A stretch of 64,000 bases of DNA from an uncultured Elioraea sp. (GTDB taxonomy: Bacteria; Pseudomonadota; Alphaproteobacteria; Acetobacterales; Acetobacteraceae). The position numbers were made by a program, and so were the translations under genes. The DNA is taken from NCBI GenBank assembly GCA_937928775.1, contig CALFVI010000014.1, positions 21,028 to 85,027 of the forward strand, in the 5' to 3' direction. Below the pieces are notes generated by a model, which saw only the letters and a list, made by a program, of their open reading frames with translations, did not search any database and was not told the DNA's origin. This document shows, in pieces, positions 40,601 through 48,404 of the stretch (the first letter of the stretch is position 1; every line of letters starts with the position of its first letter).

Positions 40601-42939
40601 GCGAGCTGCGCTAGGTGAATCAGGAGCGCTGCGTCGCGCTGCGAGAGGCTGCGATGGTCAACACCGAGAGGCTCGGCGACCTCGGTGCGCAGGTGGTCGA
40701 CCGCATTGCGCAGAGCCTGATCGTCGTCGCGCGCAGCCTCTGCGATGGTCTCCAGATCACCGACTTTGGTCTCTGCTGGCAGCTCCACCTCGCGCACGAG
40801 TTGGGCAAAGTCGGAGAAGGCTGCACGATCAATGTTTTCCGGAATGCCGCACTCGTGAAGCAGAGCGCGTGCTGCGCGTCCGGCACGTGCATGCCTGATC
40901 AGCGCGTCTGCCTGTCGCACGCGAGCGGGGTCAACGAACAAATCTGTCGCGAGAGAGGGCGGCTCATTCAGCTTGTCGACGACCGTATCGAGCCGGCAAC
41001 AGAGGTCGCGTGCCGCGGCCACGGTCGCCTTCGGCGCGCAGCCCAAAGCCCTGGCGAGGCAAAGGATCGCGTTCTCAGCTGCCTCGACTGCTTGACGCAA
41101 CTCCTCGAGCCGACCGACCAGAGCCTCGGCCGCGTCCGCGTTCGGCTCGGCAAGGCGAACGGCCCGGAATGGGCTTTCGTGCGCCGCCACGCCGAGTTCG
41201 ACGAGGGAGAGGGCGGCTCTCGCCATTCCGTCGACGAGCCGTTCCGCTTCAGCGACGGCGGGACCATCAATCTCGGCCGGGAAACGACGGAGAACCTCTC
41301 TGAAGCTCGCTCGTTCCGCGGCATTTGGCCGATGCAGGAGGCTCTGCCCGACGAGATCGACGAAACACTCGCCCCGCGGTCCGACAGGCCTGCTGGTGGC
41401 CGCTACGTACTCGCGCAACACGGCGGCTGCCTCGGTCACATCGTTGCGGTCTGCCGATGCCTTGTGGGGAGCAGCACTTTGGGCAAGTCGCCGTTCGATC
41501 CGCTCGATCACTGACTTCGGCTGTGCTTCAGGCCCATGCAGGGGCAGCGCGAAGGCGTCGAGCCCCCGTTCGGCAAGCCGATTCAACACCACCTCCAGGG
41601 CAGCGCGCTTCTCGGAGACGAACAGCACCCGTTTCCCGGCGCCGATTGCGTTTGCGATCAGGTTGACGATGGTCTGCGATTTGCCAGTGCCGGGCGGCCC
41701 CTCGAGCACGAAGCTCCGCCCCTCCATCGCGTCGATGATCGCCGCGTGCTGGCTGGAGTCGGCATCGGTGATCAGGTAGGGCGTGAGCGCGGCCTTCGCT
41801 GCGTCCTCGACGTCGATCTCTGTCGCCCGCGCATCAATGCTCGCTGTTCCGACGCCGCGCAGCAGGGCAAAAACGAGCGGATGCGCCGCGGGCTCACCAC
41901 TCCGCCACTGGGCCGCATCGAGATCGCGCCAGATCGCGAAGCGCGCGAAGGAGAGCGGAGCGAGCGTCAGAGAAGGCTCGACGGACCATCCCTTGCGCGT
42001 GGAGGCAAGCTCTTTCGTATCCAAAAGGAACTTCCTCGTCGCCGCCCAAACATCGCCCTCCTCGGAGAGGAGCGGCGGCAAGGCAAGGGCGAAATCCTTG
42101 CGCAGTCGCTCCGCCAGCGTTTCGTTGCGTTCAACCTGTTCACCCTCCGCCCGCAGGAGAAAAAGCGGGCCGCGGGAGCGTGGATCCGTTTTGCGCTCCA
42201 GCGCGACGGGTAGAAGGAGAAGCGGCGAGACGTTGCGCGCCGTGCCCCCCTCCGACTCGGGCCAGTGCAGAAGACCGATGACGAGCTTCAGGATCTCGAT
42301 GCCGCGCTCCTCCCGGGCCGAGCGGGCTTTTCGCAGCAGGGCCTCAGCGCGCCCCTGCAGGTCTTTGCCGAACAAGAGAGTTTGCAGGGCCAGCGGTGTT
42401 GCCCGCCCCGGACCGTTTTCCGGCCGGCTCCCTGTCGGCTGCGGCGGTTCAAGCGGGAGCGTGTACGATGTCGGCAAACCATGTTGCCTGGCGACGACAA
42501 GAGGGTCGGCACGTCGTGCGACGACACGCTGCGGCAGCCCAAGGTCGCGACGCACGGCGGCACGCAACTCGCCTTCGATCCGATCCAAATCCGCTTCAGC
42601 GGTGGCGTCATCTTCGCCGCGCGCGAGTGCGCTCTGCCAGTCTGCGGAGAGAGCTTTCCGCTCCTCGAGCCTGCTTAGGAACTCCGGTGTCTGCTCTTCG
42701 GGCGGAACCGTCTCCTCTGGCGGGTCTGGAACCTCCGCAAGCGGGATGGCCCGTCCCGCCAACAATTCCTGCAGGGCCTCGCGCAGGGATGGAGCGGTGA
42801 AGCGAAGAACGCTGCTGCGGGAACTGAGGCGCAGGTGAATGAGGCCATTGCGCCGCCCGAGATCGAGCACCCGTGTGCGCCACCACTCAAGATCCTTCGC
42901 TGCAAGGGCGATGTCGGTCTGGGATGGGCGGAATGACAT
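37672..42939 (-). CDS. DUF4011-type SF1 helicase fused to a C-terminal PD-(D/E)XK-like nuclease
   Basis: A 1,755-residue protein. The N-terminus (WWRTRVLDLGRRNGLIHLR) resembles DUF4011. Walker A GPPGTGKSQT is at about 414-423, then a long helical insert (about 470-1,290), Walker B LIVMDEASQIRPED near 1,310, motif III VGDPKQLPPTDFF near 1,338, and the helicase C-terminal motifs WHYRSRHQSLI, VQGDERDVVLISLGYGR and RRLNVLFTRAR of Upf1-like SF1B enzymes. Residues about 1,615-1,715 form a Vsr/MTES_1575-like nuclease with RIDLAV and GIECDGATYH as metal-site candidates and LGWRIVRVWSTDWF behind. ATG 42939 is preferred; a GTG at 43020 adds 27 residues. Such fusions are often in defence loci, but no partner gene is intact here. 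Confidence 0.88.
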   Translation of the reverse strand: MSFRPSQTDIALAAKDLEWWRTRVLDLGRRNGLIHLRLSSRSSVLRFTAPSLREALQELLAGRAIPLAEVPDPPEETVPPEEQTPEFLSRLEERKALSADWQSALARGEDDATAEADLDRIEGELRAAVRRDLGLPQRVVARRADPLVVARQHGLPTSYTLPLEPPQPTGSRPENGPGRATPLALQTLLFGKDLQGRAEALLRKARSAREERGIEILKLVIGLLHWPESEGGTARNVSPLLLLPVALERKTDPRSRGPLFLLRAEGEQVERNETLAERLRKDFALALPPLLSEEGDVWAATRKFLLDTKELASTRKGWSVEPSLTLAPLSFARFAIWRDLDAAQWRSGEPAAHPLVFALLRGVGTASIDARATEIDVEDAAKAALTPYLITDADSSQHAAIIDAMEGRSFVLEGPPGTGKSQTIVNLIANAIGAGKRVLFVSEKRAALEVVLNRLAERGLDAFALPLHGPEAQPKSVIERIERRLAQSAAPHKASADRNDVTEAAAVLREYVAATSRPVGPRGECFVDLVGQSLLHRPNAAERASFREVLRRFPAEIDGPAVAEAERLVDGMARAALSLVELGVAAHESPFRAVRLAEPNADAAEALVGRLEELRQAVEAAENAILCLARALGCAPKATVAAARDLCCRLDTVVDKLNEPPSLATDLFVDPARVRQADALIRHARAGRAARALLHECGIPENIDRAAFSDFAQLVREVELPAETKVGDLETIAEAARDDDQALRNAVDHLRTEVAEPLGVDHRSLSQRDAALLIHLAQLASQLPEAAIGLRRQGLERDAGALRETLAAHDELIDRFRKLALELDVDRLLVLDRAQLVTACRVFTSWRLMTGWTSRGREARRVLRQLWAGATDLPKPRRAAELLHDALAAIEKGAELAARDVIRRHCENVRDPRRLPIAALAEAAQWQATLAESERAGVPRSLLRQLIALPEQDFRGLAAAAPALAPLREALARSDGTGGVDAVIESAAGRLERIEKMRQLARALGLPLSLAIGEASRVAEALRQLDAEDHARTDPLWPVLFGSEALADEQALVAAEQAIARAREVHDVIPEGAAALLAGDAAQRAEIASATRSLQVALNRLSGAEEALREIGAVALGPQPSESFQDVLRRMEQLIAQRALILPTVHWRKRLEAAREHPLAGPLAAAAEAGWIAPDRLTTALAWCVAHRAASLHGAKAGKILCLGGDDLEQMRERFRRADAALLDANAARLREALLARTPPSGSASGPRADWTEMALINHELTKRKRFIPLRRLMDRAFNAVTTLFPCVMMSPLSVAELLPARSDAFDLIVMDEASQIRPEDAFGSLLRGRQTVIVGDPKQLPPTDFFERLFDGEEDDEEDAPEGAKSVLDLAARAFAPKRRLLWHYRSRHQSLIAFSNRHFYDDELVVFPAAAEPGEDLGVELRQVGGLWRGGEGRRVNIEEARAIVAEVVARAARRPDLSMGVVAMNVAQADLIRREIDVQATRNDALRCYLDAWEERASPREPFFVKNLENVQGDERDVVLISLGYGRTEEGVLHQRFAPIQRNADGDRRLNVLFTRARAKIVLFASLEPEEILADGKARGVRILRDYLAYAREGGVLPARTDGTTGSPESPFEEAVRRTLIARGFDVVPQLGVQGYRIDLAVRDPDDPTRYVVGIECDGATYHRARCVRDRDRLREENLKRLGWRIVRVWSTDWFSNPDGAADALVATIMREIEAARGDRRLPVQPNGTATTRAPAPAPSPGRQTRLDPARV

Positions 42940-43159
42940 CTGCAGACTGCGCCGGTCGCGGGTACAACCCTGGATTATGTTCTTCCGCCCTTTTTCTCGC
43001 ACGCGCGAAGCGCTCCCCACAATACGTCGGTTTCGGACGAGTCTCCTATCGCTCCTGCCCTGTTACCGTGCAGGACGACGGTTCAGCGCACGCGCTGCTG
43101 TACGCTTGACCGCGCCCGGGCGGCGGCTGAGAAACGCGGTGCTTGGGAGGAAAAAGCCG

Positions 43160-44113
43160 ATGACACGACGCCGCACCCTGCTTGCCGCCGCAGCCCTTGC
43201 CCCCTTCGCGTCGCGCGCCCAGGCCCAGGCCTATCCCTCGCGCCCGATCCGCCTCATCGTCGCCTACCCGCCAGGCGGGTCGACCGACCTCCTCGCGCGC
43301 GCCTTCGCCGAACGCCTCTCCGCGCGCTTCAACGGTGCGGCGGTGGTGGTGGAGAACCGCGCTGGAGGCGGCGGCATCGTCGGCACCGTGGCCGCAGCGC
43401 AAGCGCCGGCAGACGGCTACACGCTGACCCTCGGCAACAACCAGACCCACGCCTCGAATCAGGCGATGATGCGCGTGTTGCCTTACCACGTGCTCGACAG
43501 TTTCGCCCCCATCGCGCGGCTCGCCTCGGTGCCGCATGCGATCATCGTTCCTGCGTCCGGCGCGCGAACGATCGCGGAACTGAAGGCGAAGGGGCGAGTG
43601 ACATACGCCTCCTCCTCCGTGGGCAGCGCAAGCCACGTCATCGGCGAAGGGATCGCGCGCCGTTTCGGTATCGAAGCAACCCACGTGCCCTATCGCGGCG
43701 CCGCCCCCGCCACCCAGGACACGGTCAGCGGTGTGGTCGACTACTACGTCTCCACCCTGCCGACCATGATGCCGCTGTTGCGCGAAGGCCGCGTGCGCGC
43801 GCTCGCCATCGGCTCTGCCGCGCGGCACCCAGACCTGCCCAACGTGCCCACCTTCGAGGAGATCGGAGCGCAAGGGCTTGCGGTAGATGCCTGGTTTGGG
43901 CTGTGGGCGCCTGCCGGTACGCCGGAACCGATCATCACCAAACTCGGCGAGGCGGCGGTGGCGATCGTCAGCGAAACCGGGATGAGGGAGCGGCTTGCTG
44001 CGATGGGCTTCGTCTCTGCCCCCCTCGGCCCGGCCGAGTTCGCCCGCTTCCAACGCGAGGAAGTTGCGCGCTGGGCCGCACTCGCCGAACTTACTGGCAT
44101 TCGCATGGAATAA
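43160..44113 (+). CDS. Tripartite tricarboxylate transporter (Bug) substrate-binding protein
   Basis: Periplasmic solute-binding protein of the TTT/TctC family. A signal peptide (TRRRTLLAAAALAPFASRAQA) precedes the family start YPSRPIRLIVAYPPGGSTD; VVENRAGGGGIVGTVAAAQAPADGYTL and HVPYRGAAPATQDTVSG are typical Bug segments. GGGAGG ten bases before ATG 43160 decides the start (317 residues); the longer open frame upstream is not coding. No TctA/TctB membrane genes are nearby, as is usual for the many orphan Bug proteins. The ligand is unknown. Confidence 0.92.
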   Translation: MTRRRTLLAAAALAPFASRAQAQAYPSRPIRLIVAYPPGGSTDLLARAFAERLSARFNGAAVVVENRAGGGGIVGTVAAAQAPADGYTLTLGNNQTHASNQAMMRVLPYHVLDSFAPIARLASVPHAIIVPASGARTIAELKAKGRVTYASSSVGSASHVIGEGIARRFGIEATHVPYRGAAPATQDTVSGVVDYYVSTLPTMMPLLREGRVRALAIGSAARHPDLPNVPTFEEIGAQGLAVDAWFGLWAPAGTPEPIITKLGEAAVAIVSETGMRERLAAMGFVSAPLGPAEFARFQREEVARWAALAELTGIRME

Positions 44114-44117
44114 GGCT

Positions 44118-44888
44118 GTGATCCTTAACCCGACCGACGACGGCGGCGGCATCGCTATCCCCCAGCCCGCCCATGCCTGGATCTCCGCCCAGTTCGCGCA
44201 CGCCTGGGGAGGGACAGTGGCGGGGGTCGAGCGTCTCGACGAGACGTTGATCCTCGCCGTCGAGCAGCACGATATCGGCTGGCATGCGCTCGAGCGGGCG
44301 CCCTTGCGCGACCCCGCCACTGGCAGGCCGTACGACTTCATCACCCTGCCGCGGCCTGTGCACACAGCGCTCTGGTCGGACGGCGTGGCGACGGCGGAGG
44401 CCTGCTACGGAGCAGAGGTGGCGCTGCTGATTTCGCGGCACGGCCGTGCGGTCTATGCGCTGACGCCGGACGAGGCGAGGAGTGCTGAAGACCGGGCCGC
44501 GATTGCGCGCTTTCGTGCCGAACAGGATGCCGTCGAGGCGCGGCTGCGGCCGAGAGTCCCGCACGATGATGCAACCCTGGCCGAACGCGCGCGGCTTCTC
44601 TTCCTGTTCGATCTGCTCGCCCTCGTCGCCTGCGGCGCCTTCGGCGAAGGCGAGAAGCGCGCGCCGCCCGTCCGCCTGCACAATGCCGATGCACGCCTTG
44701 CACTCCGTTTTCAGACCGATCCGAACCGGCTTGAGATCGCGCCGTGGCCGTTCCGCGAGCGGCGCTTCGAGGTCGCCTGCCGAGCCCGCCGCCTCCCCGC
44801 CATCACCTTCGCCGACGAGGCGGCGATGCGCGAGACTTTGCGCGACGCGGACGAGTTCGAACACCGCGTCGCCGTCACGCCGTGCTAG
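44118..44888 (+). CDS. DUF3891 family protein
   Basis: A 256-residue soluble protein matching DUF3891 as I know it: IPQPAHAWISAQFAHAWG near the start, EQHDIGWHALERAP, RPYDFITLP, YGAEVALLISRHGRAVY and a C-terminal half with LLFLFDLLALVACG. Conserved His/Asp residues hint at a metal-binding helical fold similar to HD-type proteins, but no activity is established. GTG 44118, four bases after the preceding stop, is the likely start. Its stop shares a CTAG with the convergent holC stop. Confidence 0.8.
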   Translation: MILNPTDDGGGIAIPQPAHAWISAQFAHAWGGTVAGVERLDETLILAVEQHDIGWHALERAPLRDPATGRPYDFITLPRPVHTALWSDGVATAEACYGAEVALLISRHGRAVYALTPDEARSAEDRAAIARFRAEQDAVEARLRPRVPHDDATLAERARLLFLFDLLALVACGAFGEGEKRAPPVRLHNADARLALRFQTDPNRLEIAPWPFRERRFEVACRARRLPAITFADEAAMRETLRDADEFEHRVAVTPC

Positions 44889-45331
44889 CCCACCTTCTCC
44901 CACCCCGTCTTTGTCTGCCGCCAGTAGGTCAGCGCGTGGCCCGCCGCCTTGGCACGACGCCAACGCTGGCGCGCCGCGGCCACCGCCGACTCGTCGTTGC
45001 CGTCGAACAGGTCGAACACGCGATCGAACCGATCGAGTATCGCGCTCTCCGCGCCTTCGACGAGGAACAGGTGGCGCGCGCCGTTCGGTGCCTCATCTGC
45101 CGTGGTGAGCCAAATCGGCTGCAGATCGGCCTCTCCCGTCGCGGCGGAGCCGTGCGGCAGCCAGTCCGGGTCAGGAGACAGCCACAGCGCGGTGTCGATG
45201 GCCGCGATCCGCTCCGTTGTCACGGCCTTCACCACCGCCCGCTCGCCGGATGCGAGCACGCGGCCGAGCAGTTTCGGCAACGCAACTTCGAGCGCGGTGC
45301 GGGTGAGGTGATAAAAGCCGATCTCGGCCAT
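44885..45331 (-). CDS. holC: DNA polymerase III subunit chi
   Basis: Clamp-loader accessory protein contacting SSB. ATG 45331 gives 148 residues with the chi N-terminus IGFYHLTRTALEVALPKLL, the ERAVVKAVTTERIAAIDTALW segment and the FLPHGSA-like DWLPHGSAATGE. The adjacent pepA is the classic partner in alphaproteobacteria. The longer open frame upstream (to 45526) is read across the aminopeptidase gene. Confidence 0.9.
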   Translation of the reverse strand: MAEIGFYHLTRTALEVALPKLLGRVLASGERAVVKAVTTERIAAIDTALWLSPDPDWLPHGSAATGEADLQPIWLTTADEAPNGARHLFLVEGAESAILDRFDRVFDLFDGNDESAVAAARQRWRRAKAAGHALTYWRQTKTGWEKVG

Positions 45332-45341
45332 CGTTCGGCCC

Positions 45342-46769
45342 TTACGCGTCGGCGTCCTCGAAGCGGAGCGTGACCAGCCGATCGAGCAGCCGCGCACCGA
45401 ACCCAGACGCACCGCGAGAGCCAAGATCGCCATCCTCGGCGCGGAGATCCACTCCGGCGATGTCGAGATGCACCCAGGGCGTATCGGCGACGAAGCGCTT
45501 GAGGAAGATTGCGGCATGGCAAGCATCCGGCTGCAACCGCTCGGCCACGCAATTCTTCACCTCCGCGATGTCGCTTTTCAAAGCCTCAGCATACGCCTCA
45601 TTGAGCGGCATCGGCCAGACGGGTTCATCGACCTCCTCTCCCGCTGCCGCGAGATGGGTGGCCAGAGCGGCATCGGAGGCGAACATGCCGGCGCGATGGT
45701 TGCCGAGCGCCACCACGATCGCGCCCGTGAGCGTGGCGAGATCGATCATCGCCGCCGGCGCGTAGGCGATGCGCGTCCAGGCGAGGCAGTCGGCAAGCAC
45801 CAGCCGCCCTTCCGCATCCGTATCGATCACCTCAATCGTGGTGCCGTCCACCGCACGCACCACATCCGATGGTCGTTGCGATTCCGCTCCAATCATGTTC
45901 TCAACGAGACCGAGCACGGCGATGGCGGGGCAAGGCGACCGACGCCGCGCGAGCGCCAGGATCGCGCCTGCACAAGCCGCCGCACCCGCCATATCGGCGC
46001 GCATCTCCCACATCCTGTCGGCCGGTTTGAGGTCCACGCCCCCGGTATCGAACGTCACCCCCTTGCCGACGAAGGCGATCGGCGCGCGATCGAGCCCGCC
46101 CTTCCAGCGCAGCACGGCGAGGCAGGGCCGGTTGGCGGAACCCCGCGCGACGCCAAGCAGCGCCCCAAACCCGCGGCGGGCGAGCCAGTCGCGGTCGTGG
46201 ATCTCGACCTCGACCCCCTCCTCGGCGAGGCCGCGCAAGCGCGCAGCGAACGCTGTCGGTGTCAGCCGGTTTGCGGGCTCGGAGACGAGATCGCGGGCAA
46301 ACAAGGTTCCCGCCACGCCGGCCGAAAGCGTTTCCCACACCGCACCGGCATCGCGCTTGGCCTCAGTCAGCACCTCGAGGTGCTTAAGCCGCGGCAGCGG
46401 TTCGGCTGCATCGGTGCGGGTCTTCAGCCGGTCGAACCGCCAGGCGCGCAGGTTGGCGCCGACTGCCGCTTCCGCCGCGAGTTCCGGCGCAAGCCCAAGA
46501 GCTTCGACGACAAGCCGTTTCTCGGTGATCGCCGCGCCGGCCGCCCGCCCCGCAGCAGCGCGCACAGAGAAGGCGTCCGCCCGCGCGCCGAGCCCCGCGA
46601 GCACGACCAGACGCCCGGTTGCGTCCCGCCCCACGGCCACTTCGTCCGCCCTGCCGGCGAAGCCGAGCGTGCGCGCCAGCGGATCGCCGGCTGCTTGGTC
46701 GATTGTAAGGAGCCGGGCGCGTGCGGCCTTTGGGTGCCGATCGCGCCTGCAGAAGCGGACCGAGAGCAT
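45342..46769 (-). CDS. M17 leucyl aminopeptidase, second copy
   Basis: A 475-residue M17 aminopeptidase with all family metal and catalytic residues: Lys236 and Asp241 in VGKGVTFDTGGVDLKP, Lys248, Asp259 in MRADMAGA, and Asp318/Glu320 in DTDAEGRLVL. The N-terminal domain is short and divergent. It is a paralogue of the gene directly upstream and lies between it and holC, 31 bases after the first copy's stop and 10 bases before holC, so all three are probably one operon. Start ATG 46769 chosen because upstream open frame lacks family similarity. Confidence 0.9.
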   Translation of the reverse strand: MLSVRFCRRDRHPKAARARLLTIDQAAGDPLARTLGFAGRADEVAVGRDATGRLVVLAGLGARADAFSVRAAAGRAAGAAITEKRLVVEALGLAPELAAEAAVGANLRAWRFDRLKTRTDAAEPLPRLKHLEVLTEAKRDAGAVWETLSAGVAGTLFARDLVSEPANRLTPTAFAARLRGLAEEGVEVEIHDRDWLARRGFGALLGVARGSANRPCLAVLRWKGGLDRAPIAFVGKGVTFDTGGVDLKPADRMWEMRADMAGAAACAGAILALARRRSPCPAIAVLGLVENMIGAESQRPSDVVRAVDGTTIEVIDTDAEGRLVLADCLAWTRIAYAPAAMIDLATLTGAIVVALGNHRAGMFASDAALATHLAAAGEEVDEPVWPMPLNEAYAEALKSDIAEVKNCVAERLQPDACHAAIFLKRFVADTPWVHLDIAGVDLRAEDGDLGSRGASGFGARLLDRLVTLRFEDADA

Positions 46770-46800
46770 CGGCCCTGCCGACCCCTCGCCCAATCCGCCG

Positions 46801-48315
46801 TCAGCTCTGCTCGAAGTACTCGGCAACGAACCGATCGAGCAGACGCACGCCGAAGGCGGTGGCCCCTTTCGGCACGCAGGGCTTGTCCTTCGTCGACCAG
46901 GCCGTGCCGGCGATGTCAAGATGTGCCCAGGCCTTGCCGTTGACGAAGCGCTGCAAGAACTGCGCTGCGGTTATTGCCCCACCCGGCCGGCCGCCGATAT
47001 TCTTCATGTCGGCGATGTCGGACTTCAGCATCTTGTCATAGGCCTCGGCGAGCGGCATGCGCCAGAGAAGTTCTCCGGTCGCCTGGCCGGCCGCGATCAG
47101 TTTTTGCGCGAGTTCCTCGTCATTGGAAAAGAGACCGGCATGCTCGTGCCCGAGGCTGATCACGATCGCTCCCGTTAGTGTCGCGAGATCGATCATCACG
47201 CGCGGTTCGAAGCGGTCCTGGCAGTACCAGAGCACATCGGCCAGCACGAGCCTGCCCTCTGCTTCCGTATTGAGGACCTCGACGGTCTGGCCCGAGGCCG
47301 TGGTGACGACATCGCCTGGCCTCTGAGCGGTTCCCGAGGGCATGTTCTCGGCAAGCCCGAGCAAGCCCACCGCGTCCACCTTCGCCTTTCGCCCGGCCAG
47401 TGCAACCATCAGGCCGGCCACGGCGCCCGCTCCGGCCATGTCCCATTTCATCTCCTCCATACCCTGGGCCGGCTTGAGCGACACGCCGCCCGTATCGAAG
47501 GTGATGCCCTTGCCGATGAAGGCAAGCGGCTTGGTGGCCTCGCCTTTGCCCTTGCCCCGCACCTTCGCCGCCTTCGCCTCGGTGCCCGTCGCCCCGCGCC
47601 AGTGCAGCACGACGAGGCGCGGTTCGTTCGCACTGCCCTGGGCGACGCCGAGGAAGGCGCCGAAGCCGAGCTTCCGCATCTCCTTCGGCCCCAGAACCTC
47701 GACCTCGAGCCCGAGCGAGGCGAGACCCTGGCAGCGTTCAGCGAAGGCGGCCGGGGTGAGTACGTTTGGCGGCTCCGTCACCAGCTCACGGGTGAAGAAC
47801 ACCCCCTCGACGACCGCCTTCAGAGGGCCCCAGGCCGCGCGCGCCTTTGCCGGCTCGTCGTGCGCCACGGTAAGGCGCGCGAGTTTCGGCTTCTCCTCGG
47901 GCTTTTCCTTCGTGCGGTAGCGGTCGAAGCGCCAGGCGCGAAGCACCGCCCCCGTGGCCGCTTCGGCGGCCTGGGCCGGGGCGACGGGGCCCGGGTCGAG
48001 CACGGCGGATGGCTCCTGCGCCAAGGCTGCCGCCGCGGTGCCGGCCGCCTCCTCAGTGGCACGGCCTGCCGCCTCGGCCCGCTTGCCCACGCCCACCACC
48101 ACCACCCGCGACAGACCGGCACCGGGGGCGAGGATGGTCACGGTCTCGTTCTTCTTCGCCTTGAAGTTGACGGCGGCGAGCGCCCGCCCGATCGCCCCGC
48201 CTGTGGCGTTGTCAACGGCAGCACGCAGCCCCGAAGGCGGCTCGTCCTCCCCCACCAACAGGGCGAGCGCCCCGGATTCGGGCAGGGCGGGCTTGGCAAA
48301 GCTAACCTCGAGCAT
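46801..48315 (-). CDS. pepA: Leucyl aminopeptidase PepA (M17)
   Basis: Cytosolic hexameric zinc/manganese aminopeptidase. The 504-residue sequence has Lys269 and Asp274 in IGKGITFDTGGVSLKP, catalytic Lys281, Asp292 in MKWDMAGAG and Glu353/Arg355 in the signature. Unusual: the signature reads NTEAEGRLVL, so the expected metal-ligand Asp (NTDAEGR) is Glu351, encoded GAA. A Lys/Ala-rich insert (about 241-263) sits before the catalytic domain and is absent from the paralogue. Start ATG 48315 (LEVSFAKPALPESG) is family-like. Divergent from cysQ. Confidence 0.93.
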   Translation of the reverse strand: MLEVSFAKPALPESGALALLVGEDEPPSGLRAAVDNATGGAIGRALAAVNFKAKKNETVTILAPGAGLSRVVVVGVGKRAEAAGRATEEAAGTAAAALAQEPSAVLDPGPVAPAQAAEAATGAVLRAWRFDRYRTKEKPEEKPKLARLTVAHDEPAKARAAWGPLKAVVEGVFFTRELVTEPPNVLTPAAFAERCQGLASLGLEVEVLGPKEMRKLGFGAFLGVAQGSANEPRLVVLHWRGATGTEAKAAKVRGKGKGEATKPLAFIGKGITFDTGGVSLKPAQGMEEMKWDMAGAGAVAGLMVALAGRKAKVDAVGLLGLAENMPSGTAQRPGDVVTTASGQTVEVLNTEAEGRLVLADVLWYCQDRFEPRVMIDLATLTGAIVISLGHEHAGLFSNDEELAQKLIAAGQATGELLWRMPLAEAYDKMLKSDIADMKNIGGRPGGAITAAQFLQRFVNGKAWAHLDIAGTAWSTKDKPCVPKGATAFGVRLLDRFVAEYFEQS

Positions 48316-48404
48316 GCGACTCCCCGTGCAACAACTGTGACACGACTGTAGCAACGGCCAGAGGCTTTGCCAGGGTCAGTTCCGGCACGCTACACGGCGC
48401 GCCC

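Noticed and set aside
45468-47178. Two long plus-strand frames opposite the aminopeptidase genes
   Set aside because: Antisense to two well-conserved M17 enzymes; no domain seen.
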